A stretch of DNA of 64,000 nt, taken from positions 237,718-301,717 of the forward strand of contig NZ_JAQZAK010000007.1 in NCBI RefSeq assembly GCF_028737265.1, read 5' to 3'. The DNA is from Actinomycetospora callitridis. Lineage in GTDB: Bacteria; Actinomycetota; Actinomycetes; Mycobacteriales; Pseudonocardiaceae. The position numbers and the translations under genes are program-made. Each line of letters begins with the position of its first letter. Within the stretch, counting starts at the first letter, position 1. The notes under the pieces were generated by a model. It had not been told where the DNA came from and ran no database searches. It was given only the letters and a program-made list of their open reading frames with translations. Positions 31,478-39,259 of the stretch are shown here, in pieces.

Positions 31478-32860
31478 ATGAGCGAACGAGGTCTCGGGGT
31501 GGTGGAGCGGGAGGCGCTCGACCGTGCCCGGACGCGCCTGGTCGCTCTGCGCGCCGAGCAGTACCGGTTGCTCGAGGACATCGCCGCGCTCGAGCGCCTC
31601 GGGGTCGCCCAGCAGACCGGTGACCGCGCCACCCCACGGCTGCTCCAGGACCTCTCGACGCTGGACCTGCACGAGGCGAAGCGGCCGGCCGACGAGTCCG
31701 CCGATCTCGCCCCGCGCCGTTCCCTGCTGGGGCAGCCGTTGCCACCGCGGTTGCCGGTCACGGCGACGGTGTACGCCTCCGGGGAGATCGGCCCGGCGCA
31801 CGTCGTGATCATCCGCAGGACGATGGCGCACCTTGAACGCCTCGAGACGGTGTCGGTGGAGGACTGGTTCGCCGCGGAGCGGTTGCTCGCCGACGACGCC
31901 ACCCGCCTGCCGCCGCGGCTGCTCCAGCGGGTGGCGGCCCGGTGGATCCTCCGGTTCGACCCGGACGGCGCGGTGCCCCCGGAGGGGGAGGACTGCCGCG
32001 ACGAGCTGCACGTGGTGCGCCGCCGCGACGGGCGCCTGGAGTTCAAGGGTCGGTTGCACGACCCGGTCGACGGGGAGGTGTTCCTCGGCGCGATCGACCC
32101 GCTCGCCGAACCGTGCGGCCCCGACGACACCCGCAGCCTCGCGCGGCGCCGCATCGACGCGCTCAAGGACATCGTCAGCGACAGCGGGCGCCCCGGCGGC
32201 CTCACCGACGACACCATCGCAGGTACCGACGCCGACACCGATACTGCGGCCGACCCGGAGCCCGGTGCCGGCGAGGACGCGCTGATCCCGCAGCCGCGCC
32301 GTCCCGAGCCGGCGGGGCCGACCTCGGCGAGCAAGCCGCCGCGGCCCGGGAGGGCACTGGTCACGATCACGATGGACCTGCGGTGGCTCCGGCTCGCGAC
32401 CGGCCACGGCACCCTCGACACCGGGACCCCGGTCGATCCCGCCACGGTGCGCCGCTGGGCCTGCGACGCCGACGTCGTCCCGGTCGTGCTCGGTTCCCGG
32501 TCCGAGCCGCTCGACGTGGGGCGGAGGCAGCGCACCGTCACCGACGCCATGCGCCGGGCCCTCGACATCCGCGACGGGGGCTGCGCGTTCCCCGGCTGCG
32601 ACCGGCCCCCACGGCGCTGCCACGCCCACCACATCCGGTTCTGGGGACACGGCGGCGACACCAGCCTCGACAACCTCGTCCTCTTGTGCCGACACCACCA
32701 CCAAGTGATCCACCACGGTCACTGGACCGTGCAGATCGTCGACGGCCTGCCATGGTTCACACCACCGAGCTGGATCGACCCGACCGGCGACCCCGACCCG
32801 CGGCCGACCCCGCGTCCCTCTCTGACGGCCGAGTTCCCTCGGTGCCCCAGCGCACCTTGA
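31478..32860 (+). CDS. DUF222 / HNH endonuclease domain protein (13E12 repeat family type)
   Basis: 460 residues. N-terminal DUF222 domain rich in Arg/Leu/Glu helices (IGPAHVVIIRRTMAHLERLE; DDATRLPPRLLQRVAARWIL), a disordered Pro/Thr linker at about 245-305, and a C-terminal HNH nuclease: CAFPGCDRPPRRCHAHHIRF, then DNLVLLCRHHHQVIH with zinc-binding cysteines and the catalytic His. Such proteins occur in many copies per actinomycete genome; the role is unsettled (possibly mobile or DNA-repair related). ATG 31478 is 7 nt after a -10 hexamer. Confidence 0.92.
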   Translation: MSERGLGVVEREALDRARTRLVALRAEQYRLLEDIAALERLGVAQQTGDRATPRLLQDLSTLDLHEAKRPADESADLAPRRSLLGQPLPPRLPVTATVYASGEIGPAHVVIIRRTMAHLERLETVSVEDWFAAERLLADDATRLPPRLLQRVAARWILRFDPDGAVPPEGEDCRDELHVVRRRDGRLEFKGRLHDPVDGEVFLGAIDPLAEPCGPDDTRSLARRRIDALKDIVSDSGRPGGLTDDTIAGTDADTDTAADPEPGAGEDALIPQPRRPEPAGPTSASKPPRPGRALVTITMDLRWLRLATGHGTLDTGTPVDPATVRRWACDADVVPVVLGSRSEPLDVGRRQRTVTDAMRRALDIRDGGCAFPGCDRPPRRCHAHHIRFWGHGGDTSLDNLVLLCRHHHQVIHHGHWTVQIVDGLPWFTPPSWIDPTGDPDPRPTPRPSLTAEFPRCPSAP

Positions 32861-32894
32861 CCATGCCGCGACGGCACGGTGTTCCGTGGACGCC

Positions 32895-34811
32895 ATGACC
32901 GTCGCACCGGCCCGCGGGACCGCGCCCGACCTGATCGACGTCGAGGAGTTCTTCGCCGATCCGCCGTTCGCCGACCCGTCGATCTCCCCGGACGGCACCC
33001 GGATCGCCTATCTCGCGCCGCACCGGGGACGCCGCAACGTGTGGGTGCGCGGCGTCGACCAGGACCACGAGCAGGCCGTCCCGGTCACGCACGACACCCG
33101 CCGCGGGATCAGCACCTACTACTGGACCGACGACCCCCGCTGGCTGCTCTACCGGCAGGACACCGACGGCGACGAGGCGTGGCACCTGCACCGTGTCGAC
33201 CTCGACCACCCGGACCAGCCGGCCGTCGACCTGACGCCGCTGGCCCCGGGTTCGCGGGTGTTCGCCGTCGAACCGGAGACCACGGTGCCCGGCACGGTGA
33301 TCGTCTACATGAACCCCCGCCCGCTGTTCGTCGACGTCTTCCGCGTCGACGTGGCCACCGGTGCGACCACCCCGCTCGTGGAGCGGACCGATCCGGCGGA
33401 GACCTTCCTGCTCGACCGGGCCGGCCGCCCGAGCTGGCACGTCTCCCAGGACGCCGAGGGCACCCACGAGATCGCGGCCGTGGACCCCGACTCCAGCGAG
33501 CGGCGGATCGTGCACCGGGTCGGCGGTCCGGAGCACCCGATGGGCCTCTTCCTGCTGCCCACCCCGGACGGCCGCGGGGCGTTGCTCGGCGACCACCAGG
33601 ACTCCGACGACCTGCGGCTGACCCGGATCGACCGGGAGACCGGCGAGCAGACCGTGGTCGCCGCCGTGGAGGGCCACAGCCTGGACACCCTGAGCTCGGT
33701 CTCCGACACCCTGCCGCCCAGCGTGTTCGTCAGCCGGCGCACCGGGGAGGTCATCGCCGCCCGCTTCACCGGCGACCGGCCCCGCATCGTCCCGCTCGAC
33801 CCCCACTTCGCGGAGGTCCAGGCGGCGCTGGAGAGGCTCTCCGACGGGGTCCTGAACGCGGTGTCGTCCGACCTGGACGAGCAGCGCTGGATCGCCACCT
33901 TCGGCCACGACCGCGAGCCGACGGGGTCGACCTGGTTCTACGACCACGCCACCGGGGAGAGCCGCCTGCTCTCCGGCGGCGACCAGCACCCGGACCCGGC
34001 GGTCCTCGCGCCGATGACCCCGGTCGCCTTCCCGGCCCGCGACGGCCTCCCGCTGCACGGGTTCCTCACCCTGCCCGTCGGGGTCGCCCCGGAGGGTCTG
34101 CCGCTGGTCCTGCTGGTGCACGGCGGGCCGTGGATGCACGACACCTGGGGCTACAACGCGACCGTGCAGTTCCTCGCGAACCGCGGCTACGCCGTGCTGC
34201 GCGTGAATTTCCGCGGCTCCACCGGCCACGGGCGCCGCCACCTCACCGCCGCGATCGGCGAGTTCGCCCGTGCGATGCACGACGACCTCATCGACGCCGT
34301 CGACTGGGCCGTCGCCCGGGGCTACGCCGACCCCGACCGCATCGGCATCCTCGGCGGCTCCTACGGCGGGTACGCCGCGCTGGTCGGCGTCACCGTCACC
34401 CCGGACCGGTTCGCCGCCGCCGTCGACTACGTCGGCATCTCCGACCTGGCGAACTTCCTGGCCACGCTGCCCCCGTTCGTGCGCGCGAACATGACCAACA
34501 ACTGGATCCGCTACGTCGGCGACCCCGACGACCCCGAGCAGCTGGCGGAGATGCGCCGACGCTCCCCGATCACGATGGTCGACCGCATCCGGGCCCCGCT
34601 GCTCGTCGCCCAGGGCGCGAACGACGTCCGCGTCGTGCAGGCCGAGTCCGACAACCTCGTCGCTCCGCTGCGCGAGCGCGGGGTGCCGGTCGAGTACCTC
34701 CTCGCCGAGGACGAGGGGCACGGCTTCGAGAACCCCGAGAACCAGGTCCTGCTGCACCGCGCGATCGAACGGCACCTCGCCACGCACCTCGGAGGGCGCA
34801 GCGCCTCCTGA
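32895..34811 (+). CDS. S9 family serine peptidase (acylaminoacyl/dipeptidyl peptidase-like)
   Basis: 638 residues. N-terminal beta-propeller (DPSISPDGTRIAYLAP, GTHEIAAVDPDSSERRIV) and C-terminal alpha/beta hydrolase: VLLVHGGPWMHDTWGYN, FRGSTGHGRR, nucleophile Ser489 in GGSYGG, Asp in QGANDVRV and His in DEGHGF. It likely hydrolyses short peptides or N-acylated peptides in the cytoplasm, as no signal peptide is present. ATG 32895 is used; an in-frame GTG at 32886 is possible. It follows the HNH gene by about 35 bp. Confidence 0.94.
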   Translation: MTVAPARGTAPDLIDVEEFFADPPFADPSISPDGTRIAYLAPHRGRRNVWVRGVDQDHEQAVPVTHDTRRGISTYYWTDDPRWLLYRQDTDGDEAWHLHRVDLDHPDQPAVDLTPLAPGSRVFAVEPETTVPGTVIVYMNPRPLFVDVFRVDVATGATTPLVERTDPAETFLLDRAGRPSWHVSQDAEGTHEIAAVDPDSSERRIVHRVGGPEHPMGLFLLPTPDGRGALLGDHQDSDDLRLTRIDRETGEQTVVAAVEGHSLDTLSSVSDTLPPSVFVSRRTGEVIAARFTGDRPRIVPLDPHFAEVQAALERLSDGVLNAVSSDLDEQRWIATFGHDREPTGSTWFYDHATGESRLLSGGDQHPDPAVLAPMTPVAFPARDGLPLHGFLTLPVGVAPEGLPLVLLVHGGPWMHDTWGYNATVQFLANRGYAVLRVNFRGSTGHGRRHLTAAIGEFARAMHDDLIDAVDWAVARGYADPDRIGILGGSYGGYAALVGVTVTPDRFAAAVDYVGISDLANFLATLPPFVRANMTNNWIRYVGDPDDPEQLAEMRRRSPITMVDRIRAPLLVAQGANDVRVVQAESDNLVAPLRERGVPVEYLLAEDEGHGFENPENQVLLHRAIERHLATHLGGRSAS

Positions 34812-34822
34812 CGACCCCGGCA

Positions 34823-35530
34823 CTACCCCGGCACGACGGCCCAGGAGCTCCGGCCGTCGCCGTCGATGGGGACGGCCGGACCTCCGGTGACCTCGGGCCG
34901 GACGGTGGCCTGCCCGAGTCCGCGGACCCGCGCGAGCACCTCGCGCCCGGCCCGGCCGCCCTCCCCGGCGACGAGCGCCTGCGCGTCGAGGCCGGCCGCG
35001 AGCGCGAGATCGACCGCCCGGGCGGTCGCGGGGCCCTGCGTGACGACCACCGCCGTCGTGACACCGAAGACGTCGCGGGCGCGGCGCATCGTGTGCCAGG
35101 TGTCGAAGCCCGCGTAGTCGGTGAAGACGTCGTCGGGTGCGACGCCGGCGGCGAGCGCGGCGTCGCGCATCGCGTCGGGCTCGTTGTACTCGAGGCGGGC
35201 GTTGTCGCCGGACACCAGGAGCTTCTCCACCCGCCCGGCGCGGTACAGGCCGACGGCCGCGTCGACGCGCTGCCGCACGACGGCGCCCAGCGACCCGTCC
35301 GCCCGCACGAGGGACCCGGGCACGATCGCCACCTGCACCGGCCGCACCGTGGCGGCGTCCGCGGTGACGAGGTGGTCGGTCCGCCGGACGACCACGACGT
35401 TCGACACGGCGACCACGAGCACGACCACGAGCAGCACGCCCGCCGCGAGCACGAGCCCCGGGGTCCGCCGTGCTCCGGTCACCGTGGGAACGCCGCGAGG
35501 ACCGACGACGTCAGCGCGCACCTCACGCAC
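34823..35530 (-). CDS. SanA/YdcF-like DUF218 membrane protein
   Basis: 235 residues: short cytoplasmic N-terminus, one membrane anchor (GLVLAAGVLLVVVLVVAVSN) and an extracytoplasmic DUF218 domain with IVPGSLVRADGS, LLVSGDNARLEYNEPDAM and VFTDYAGFDTWHTMRRARDV, the SanA pattern (vancomycin-sensitivity protein of enteric bacteria). It probably acts in envelope maintenance. GTG 35530 follows GAGGA by 7 nt and is preceded by the conserved module at 35544-35598. It converges on the S9 peptidase gene. Confidence 0.9.
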   Translation of the reverse strand: MREVRADVVGPRGVPTVTGARRTPGLVLAAGVLLVVVLVVAVSNVVVVRRTDHLVTADAATVRPVQVAIVPGSLVRADGSLGAVVRQRVDAAVGLYRAGRVEKLLVSGDNARLEYNEPDAMRDAALAAGVAPDDVFTDYAGFDTWHTMRRARDVFGVTTAVVVTQGPATARAVDLALAAGLDAQALVAGEGGRAGREVLARVRGLGQATVRPEVTGGPAVPIDGDGRSSWAVVPG

Positions 35531-35543
35531 ATCAGGATCCTCG

Positions 35544-35598
35544 CTCTCCTCGGCTGCCCTCGTTCCTACCGCCGGTCCGTCCGCGCGTGCCACGGATC
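35544..35598 (-). promoter_or_regulatory. Promoter-like module upstream of the SanA-like gene (copy C)
   Basis: Minus strand: GATCCGTGG (35598-35590), 19 nt, GGTAGGAACG (35570-35561), 7 nt, CCGAGGAGAG (35553-35544). Block order and 19-nt gap match copy A before the MmyB-like regulator, while the sequence between the blocks differs, pointing to selection on the blocks. Confidence 0.6.
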
Positions 35599-35624
35599 GT
35601 CGGTCCGCCCGTCGCTTCGTCCAC

Positions 35625-36836
35625 TCACGACCGGCACCTCCCGGACGCCAGGTCCGCCCGCCGCGTCTCCAGGAACGTCCGTTCCGTGTCGTTCGTGGCC
35701 AGGGTGATCGCCTCCGTGTAGGCGGCGACGGCCTCGTCGGTCCGGCCCAGACGCGCCAGGAGGTCGGCGCGGGTGGCGGGCAGCAGGTGGTAGCCCGGGA
35801 TGTCGAGCTCCTCGACCGCCGCGAGGGCGACCGCGGGTCCGTGCACCTCGGCGACGGCCACGGCGCGGTTGAGCGCGACGATCGGGGTCGGGGTCAGCAC
35901 CATGAGCTGGTCGTAGAGGGCGAGGACCTGCGTCCAGTCGCTGGCCGGGCCGTCGGTGTGCACGGCGTTGATGGCGGCCTGGATCTGGTACGGACCGGGA
36001 CGATCACGGCGCAGGCAGCGCCGGACGAGCTCGTGCCCCTCGGCGATCAGCTCCCGGTCCCACAGGGTGCGGTCCTGCTCGGCGAGGGTCACGATCTCGC
36101 CGGAGGGCGCCGTGCGGGCCGGCCGGCGGGCCTCGGTGAGCAGCAGCAGCGCGAGCAGGCCGAGCACCTCCGGCTCGTCGGGCATCAGGTCGGCGAGTGC
36201 CCGGGCGAGGCGCACCGCCTCCGCGGACAGATCGGTGCGCAGCAGCGGGCCGGTGGTCGCCGTGTAGCCCTCGTTGAAGATCAGGTAGAGCACGGTCAGG
36301 ACCGGCGGCAGGCGGCGGGGCAGCTCCGCCTCGGCGGGGACCCGGTAGGGGATGCCGGCGTCGCGGATCTTCTTCTTCGCCCGCACGATCCGCTGGGAGA
36401 TCGTCGCCTCGGGTGCGAGGTAGGCGCGGGCGATCTCGGGGACCTCGAGCCCGCCGAGCAGGCGCAGGGTGAGCGCGGTCTGCGCCAGCGGGGAGAGCGC
36501 CGGGTGGCAGCAGGTGAAGATCAGTCGCAGCTGGTCGTCGCGCACCGGTCCCACCTCCTCGGTCTCCTCGGGCTGGTGCAGCAGCAGGGCCTGCGCGTGG
36601 CGGGCCTCGCGGGTGGACTCGCGGCGGAGGCGGTCGAGAGCCCGGTTCCGGGCGGTGGTGACGATCCAGGCGCCCGGGTTGCGCGGCACCTCCTCCCCCG
36701 GCTGCGCCCACTTCTCCATCGCCACGGCGAACGCGTCCTGCACGGCCTCCTCGGCGAGCCCGATGTCGCCGAGGAGGCGTGTCAGGGTGGCGACGCAGCG
36801 GCCGTACTCGGCGCGGTAGACGCTGGTGAGGTCCAT
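35625..36836 (-). CDS. ECF RNA polymerase sigma factor, ECF42 type (DUF6596, TPR-like tail)
   Basis: 403 residues. Sigma region 2 (YGRCVATLTRLLGDIGLAEE, NPGAWIVTTARNRALDRLRR) and region 4 (LGGLEVPEIARAYLAPEATI, QRIVRAKKKIRDAGIPYRVP), then the long C-terminal helical domain typical of ECF42 (PPVLTVLYLIFNEGY, TPIVALNRAVAVAEVHGP, LLARLGRTDEAVAAY). ECF42 factors lack a classic anti-sigma and need this tail. Preceded by 18 bp by a DGPF/YCII protein gene, the family's usual partner. It probably drives its own operon from the promoter at 37728-37755. Confidence 0.95.
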   Translation of the reverse strand: MDLTSVYRAEYGRCVATLTRLLGDIGLAEEAVQDAFAVAMEKWAQPGEEVPRNPGAWIVTTARNRALDRLRRESTREARHAQALLLHQPEETEEVGPVRDDQLRLIFTCCHPALSPLAQTALTLRLLGGLEVPEIARAYLAPEATISQRIVRAKKKIRDAGIPYRVPAEAELPRRLPPVLTVLYLIFNEGYTATTGPLLRTDLSAEAVRLARALADLMPDEPEVLGLLALLLLTEARRPARTAPSGEIVTLAEQDRTLWDRELIAEGHELVRRCLRRDRPGPYQIQAAINAVHTDGPASDWTQVLALYDQLMVLTPTPIVALNRAVAVAEVHGPAVALAAVEELDIPGYHLLPATRADLLARLGRTDEAVAAYTEAITLATNDTERTFLETRRADLASGRCRS

Positions 36837-36854
36837 GAGGACGGGGCGTCCCGG

Positions 36855-37202
36855 TCAGGCGAGGCCGTCGAACGGCCGGACCTCGATGGGCGCCTCGCAG
36901 GCCTCCGCGCACTTCTCGGCCCAGCCCAGGGCCGCGTCGAGATCCTCGACCTCGATGACCCAGAACCCGGCGAGCTGCTCCTTCGTCTCCGCGAACGGCC
37001 CGTCGGTCATGGTGGTGGTGCCGTCCTGCACGCGGACGACGGTGGCGCTGTCGTAGGGCAGCAGGCCCCCGGCGAAGACCCAGATCCCCTGCGCCTTCAT
37101 CTCGTCGTTCACGGCGCCGACCCGGGCGAAGTTCCGCTCCTGCTCCGCCTCGGTGGGCCGGGGTCCGCTCTGGTCGAGCTCGACGCTCATCAGGTAGTGC
37201 AC
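36855..37202 (-). CDS. YCII-related DGPF-domain protein, partner of the ECF42 sigma factor
   Basis: 115 residues. YCII/YciI fold with MTDGPFAETKEQLAGFWVIE, the DGPF motif, and LDAALGWAEKCAEACEAPIE. These small proteins are nearly always encoded next to ECF42 factors and are their main regulon targets; the biochemical role is unknown. GTG 37202 has GGGAG 9 nt upstream. Middle gene of the DUF6069-DGPF-sigma operon. Confidence 0.93.
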   Translation of the reverse strand: MHYLMSVELDQSGPRPTEAEQERNFARVGAVNDEMKAQGIWVFAGGLLPYDSATVVRVQDGTTTMTDGPFAETKEQLAGFWVIEVEDLDAALGWAEKCAEACEAPIEVRPFDGLA

Positions 37203-37244
37203 GGTGCTCGCTCCCGTTCGTGAGGTCGTGGTGCGTAGGTCGTG

Positions 37245-37673
37245 TCAGGCCAGCCGGCGGGCGACGGCGGGGATCACGATCGCGGCGGCCACGACGTGGG
37301 TCAGGATCAGCAGCATCTTCGTGGACACCGCGGCGTCGGCGAGGACGTCGGGCACGAAGGAGAGCACGGTCAGCACGACGGTGGTGCGCACCCACGCCGT
37401 GCGCGGGTGGCGGGCGAAGCGCCGCAGCGCCGTGGCGATGACCAGCCCGAGGACGGAGAAGATCGCCGTCAGGACGGCGAACCCGCTGGTCGGGATCGGC
37501 GCTCCGGAGATGGCGGTGCTGATGCCGATCGCCTGGCCGCCGGCGGCCACGGCCGCGGTGGCGACGGACGCGGCGACGGTGGCCGCGGCACCGGCCAGGA
37601 GCATCGACCCGACGCCCGGGGCGGTCGCGGTGGTGTCGTCGGCGTGGACGGTGGCGGTGGTGGTCGTGGACAC
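37245..37673 (-). CDS. DUF6069 family four-helix membrane protein
   Basis: 142 residues, Thr/Ala-rich N-terminus and four hydrophobic segments (LLAGAAATVAASVATAAVAA; FAVLTAIFSVLGLVIATALR; VRTTVVLTVLSFVPDVLADA; MLLILTHVVAAAIVIPAVAR), matching DUF6069. Function unknown. GTG 37673 has GGAGG 5 nt upstream. First gene of the ECF42 operon, 42 bp ahead of the DGPF gene, and so probably part of the sigma factor's regulon. Confidence 0.85.
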   Translation of the reverse strand: MSTTTTATVHADDTTATAPGVGSMLLAGAAATVAASVATAAVAAGGQAIGISTAISGAPIPTSGFAVLTAIFSVLGLVIATALRRFARHPRTAWVRTTVVLTVLSFVPDVLADAAVSTKMLLILTHVVAAAIVIPAVARRLA

Positions 37674-37727
37674 GGGGACCTCCGGTGGGTGCGGGGACCG
37701 GCTCGGTTGCCGCTCCCTCACCCAGGC

Positions 37728-37755
37728 GACGAACGGGGTCGACCCCTTTTCGACA
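37728..37755 (-). promoter_or_regulatory. Candidate ECF42-dependent promoter
   Basis: Minus strand: TGTCGA (37755-37750) as -35, an 18-nt gap, then CGTC (37731-37728) as -10 region, 55 bp before the DUF6069 start. TGTCGA with a CGA/CGT-like -10 is the motif reported for ECF42 targets in Streptomyces, so the operon is probably self-activated. Confidence 0.65.
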
Positions 37756-37795
37756 TGCCCCCGGAAATTCTTCCGAGAATCTTCGTCGGGTCCCC

Positions 37796-38587
37796 TCAGG
37801 CGCCCGACCCGGCGAGCTCGCCCTCGCGGCGGGTGAGCACCAGGGGTCCGTCCTCGGTGATGGCGATGGTGTGTTCGGAGTGGGTGGTGCGCGAGCCGTC
37901 GGCCGAGCGGATGGTCCAGCCGTCCGGGTCGTAGGTGATCTTGTCGGTGGAGCGGGCGAACCAGGGCTCGAGGGCCAGGGTGAGCCCCGGCCGCAGGCGC
38001 AGCCCCCGCCCGGCCCGTCCGGCGTTGGCGACGTGCGGGTCCTCGTGCATCGTGCGCCCGAGCCCGTGCCCGCCGAACTCGAGGTTGACCGGGTAGCCGT
38101 GACGGGCGGCGACCGCGCCGATGGCGGCGGAGACGTCGCCGAGGCGCTGACCGGCCTGCGCGGCGTCGATCGCGGCCTCGAGGGCCTCCTCGCCGGCCGA
38201 GACCAGCTGCCGGTCCTCCTCCCGCGGGGTGCCGACGATGACGGTGCGGGCGGAGTCGGCGACCCAGCCGTCGACGGCGACGGCGAGGTCCATCGTCAGG
38301 ACGTCGCCGTCGCGCAGCACGTAGTCGTGCGGCAGCCCGTGCAGCACGGCGTCGTTGACCGACAGGCAGATGACGTTGCGGAAGGGGCCGCGGCCGAAGG
38401 AGGGGGCGTAATCCCAGTAGCACGACTCGGCGCCGCGTTCCCGGATGAGCTCGCGGGCGTGGAGCTCGAGGTCGAGGAGGTTGACCCCGACGTCCGCGCG
38501 CTCCCCCACGGCGCTCAGGACGTGGGCGACGAAGCGCCCGGTCGTGTGCATCCGCTCGATCTCGGCAGGGGTCTTCAGCTCGATCAT
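37796..38587 (-). CDS. map: Type I methionine aminopeptidase
   Basis: 263 residues. Pita-bread fold with His83 and all metal ligands: Asp100, Asp111, His174 (GGHGLG), Glu207 (LALEPW) and Glu238 (HSEHT). It removes the initiator Met from new proteins. The N-terminus lacks the SH3-binding extension of longer actinobacterial enzymes, so this is probably an accessory copy. ATG 38587 has GAGGT 7 nt upstream. It diverges from a small XRE regulator across only 48 bp that hold an inverted repeat, so unlike the housekeeping copy it seems regulated. Confidence 0.95.
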   Translation of the reverse strand: MIELKTPAEIERMHTTGRFVAHVLSAVGERADVGVNLLDLELHARELIRERGAESCYWDYAPSFGRGPFRNVICLSVNDAVLHGLPHDYVLRDGDVLTMDLAVAVDGWVADSARTVIVGTPREEDRQLVSAGEEALEAAIDAAQAGQRLGDVSAAIGAVAARHGYPVNLEFGGHGLGRTMHEDPHVANAGRAGRGLRLRPGLTLALEPWFARSTDKITYDPDGWTIRSADGSRTTHSEHTIAITEDGPLVLTRREGELAGSGA

Positions 38588-38603
38588 CGCCGCACCTCGG
38601 AGT

Positions 38604-38617
38604 GGGATAGTTATCCC
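38604..38617. promoter_or_regulatory. Inverted repeat in the map/xre divergent promoter
   Basis: GGGATAGTTATCCC: 6-bp arms GGGATA/TATCCC around 2 nt, in an AT-rich 48-bp gap. On the plus strand TAGTAT (38623-38628) is 7 nt before the xre ATG, implying a leaderless xre message; the repeat would overlap both promoters. Likely bound by the XRE protein. Confidence 0.65.
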
Positions 38618-38635
38618 GGTATTAGTATCACGGTC

Positions 38636-38905
38636 ATGGTGCGCGTGCCCTTGACCCCGCAGGACCACGAGCGAGGCCGGCGACTCGGCGAGGTCCTGCG
38701 CGCAGCGCGCGGGCCGCGGAGCATGACCTCGGTGGCCACCGCGGTCGGGATGTCCCCGGAGACCCTCCGCAAGATCGAGACGGGCCGGGTCCCGACGCCC
38801 GCGTTCTTCACCGTCGTCACGCTGTGCACCGAGCTCGGGGTCCCGCTCGACCAGCTCGCCGACCGGTGCGCCGCCGACGACCCGGCGGAGCCGCGCAGCG
38901 CCTGA
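38636..38905 (+). CDS. Small XRE-family helix-turn-helix regulator
   Basis: 89 residues, a single HTH_XRE domain: LGEVLRAARGPRSMTSVATA, VGMSPETLRKIETGRVPTPA, FFTVVTLCTELGVPLDQLAD. No ligand domain. Transcribed away from map; it probably represses both through GGGATAGTTATCCC. Start ATG 38636 fits a leaderless message. Confidence 0.9.
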   Translation: MVRVPLTPQDHERGRRLGEVLRAARGPRSMTSVATAVGMSPETLRKIETGRVPTPAFFTVVTLCTELGVPLDQLADRCAADDPAEPRSA

Positions 38906-38925
38906 CACGGAGACGGGCGGTGGAC

Positions 38926-39010
38926 TTCCCGGCCAGTCGGGAGCACAGTGGCGTCGACCCCGGTCCGGACCCCGCCGTGGCGCCCCTTCGCGACTCCTCA
39001 CGAGTCGCGA
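38926..39010 (+). other. Two hairpins in the leader of the ANTAR gene pair
   Basis: Hairpin 1 (38926-38943): TTCCCG / CGGGAG with six-base loop GCCAGT. Hairpin 2 (38988-39010): perfect 9-bp stem TCGCGACTC / GAGTCGCGA with loop CTCAC. They lie between the xre stop and the ANTAR start. They may be a terminator for xre or an RNA control element; they do not match the ANTAR-target consensus of paired hexaloops with A1 and G4. Confidence 0.5.
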
Positions 39011-39032
39011 GCCACGATCGCAGCGGGTGACC

Positions 39033-39236
39033 ATGAACGACGACGACCGGCCTTTCGACCCCCGGGTCCACCAGGCCGAGGGCATGCTCACGGCGCGGTA
39101 CGGCGTGCCGATCACGGAGGCCGCCGTGATGCTGCGCGCGTGGGCGGCGCGGGGGGACGTGACGGTGCCCGAGATGGCGGCCCAGGTCGTCGGCACGCTC
39201 GTCGTCCGCCGCGGGAACGGCCACGGGGGTCGGTGA
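39033..39236 (+). CDS. Small ANTAR-like protein
   Basis: 67 residues. Almost the whole chain aligns with an ANTAR RNA-binding domain: VHQAEGMLTARYGVPITEAA and VMLRAWAARGDVTVPEMAAQ, followed by VVGTL. No sensor domain. ATG 39033 follows GGGTGA. It is immediately upstream of a GAF-ANTAR protein gene, so the pair may act together on the same RNA targets. Confidence 0.75.
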   Translation: MNDDDRPFDPRVHQAEGMLTARYGVPITEAAVMLRAWAARGDVTVPEMAAQVVGTLVVRRGNGHGGR

Positions 39237-39259
39237 CCGGCCACGCGAAGGAGCCCCGG

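Noticed and set aside
38926..39010. ANTAR-type dual-hexaloop RNA target
   Set aside because: Only one hairpin has a six-base loop and it lacks A1/G4; the hairpins are too far apart.
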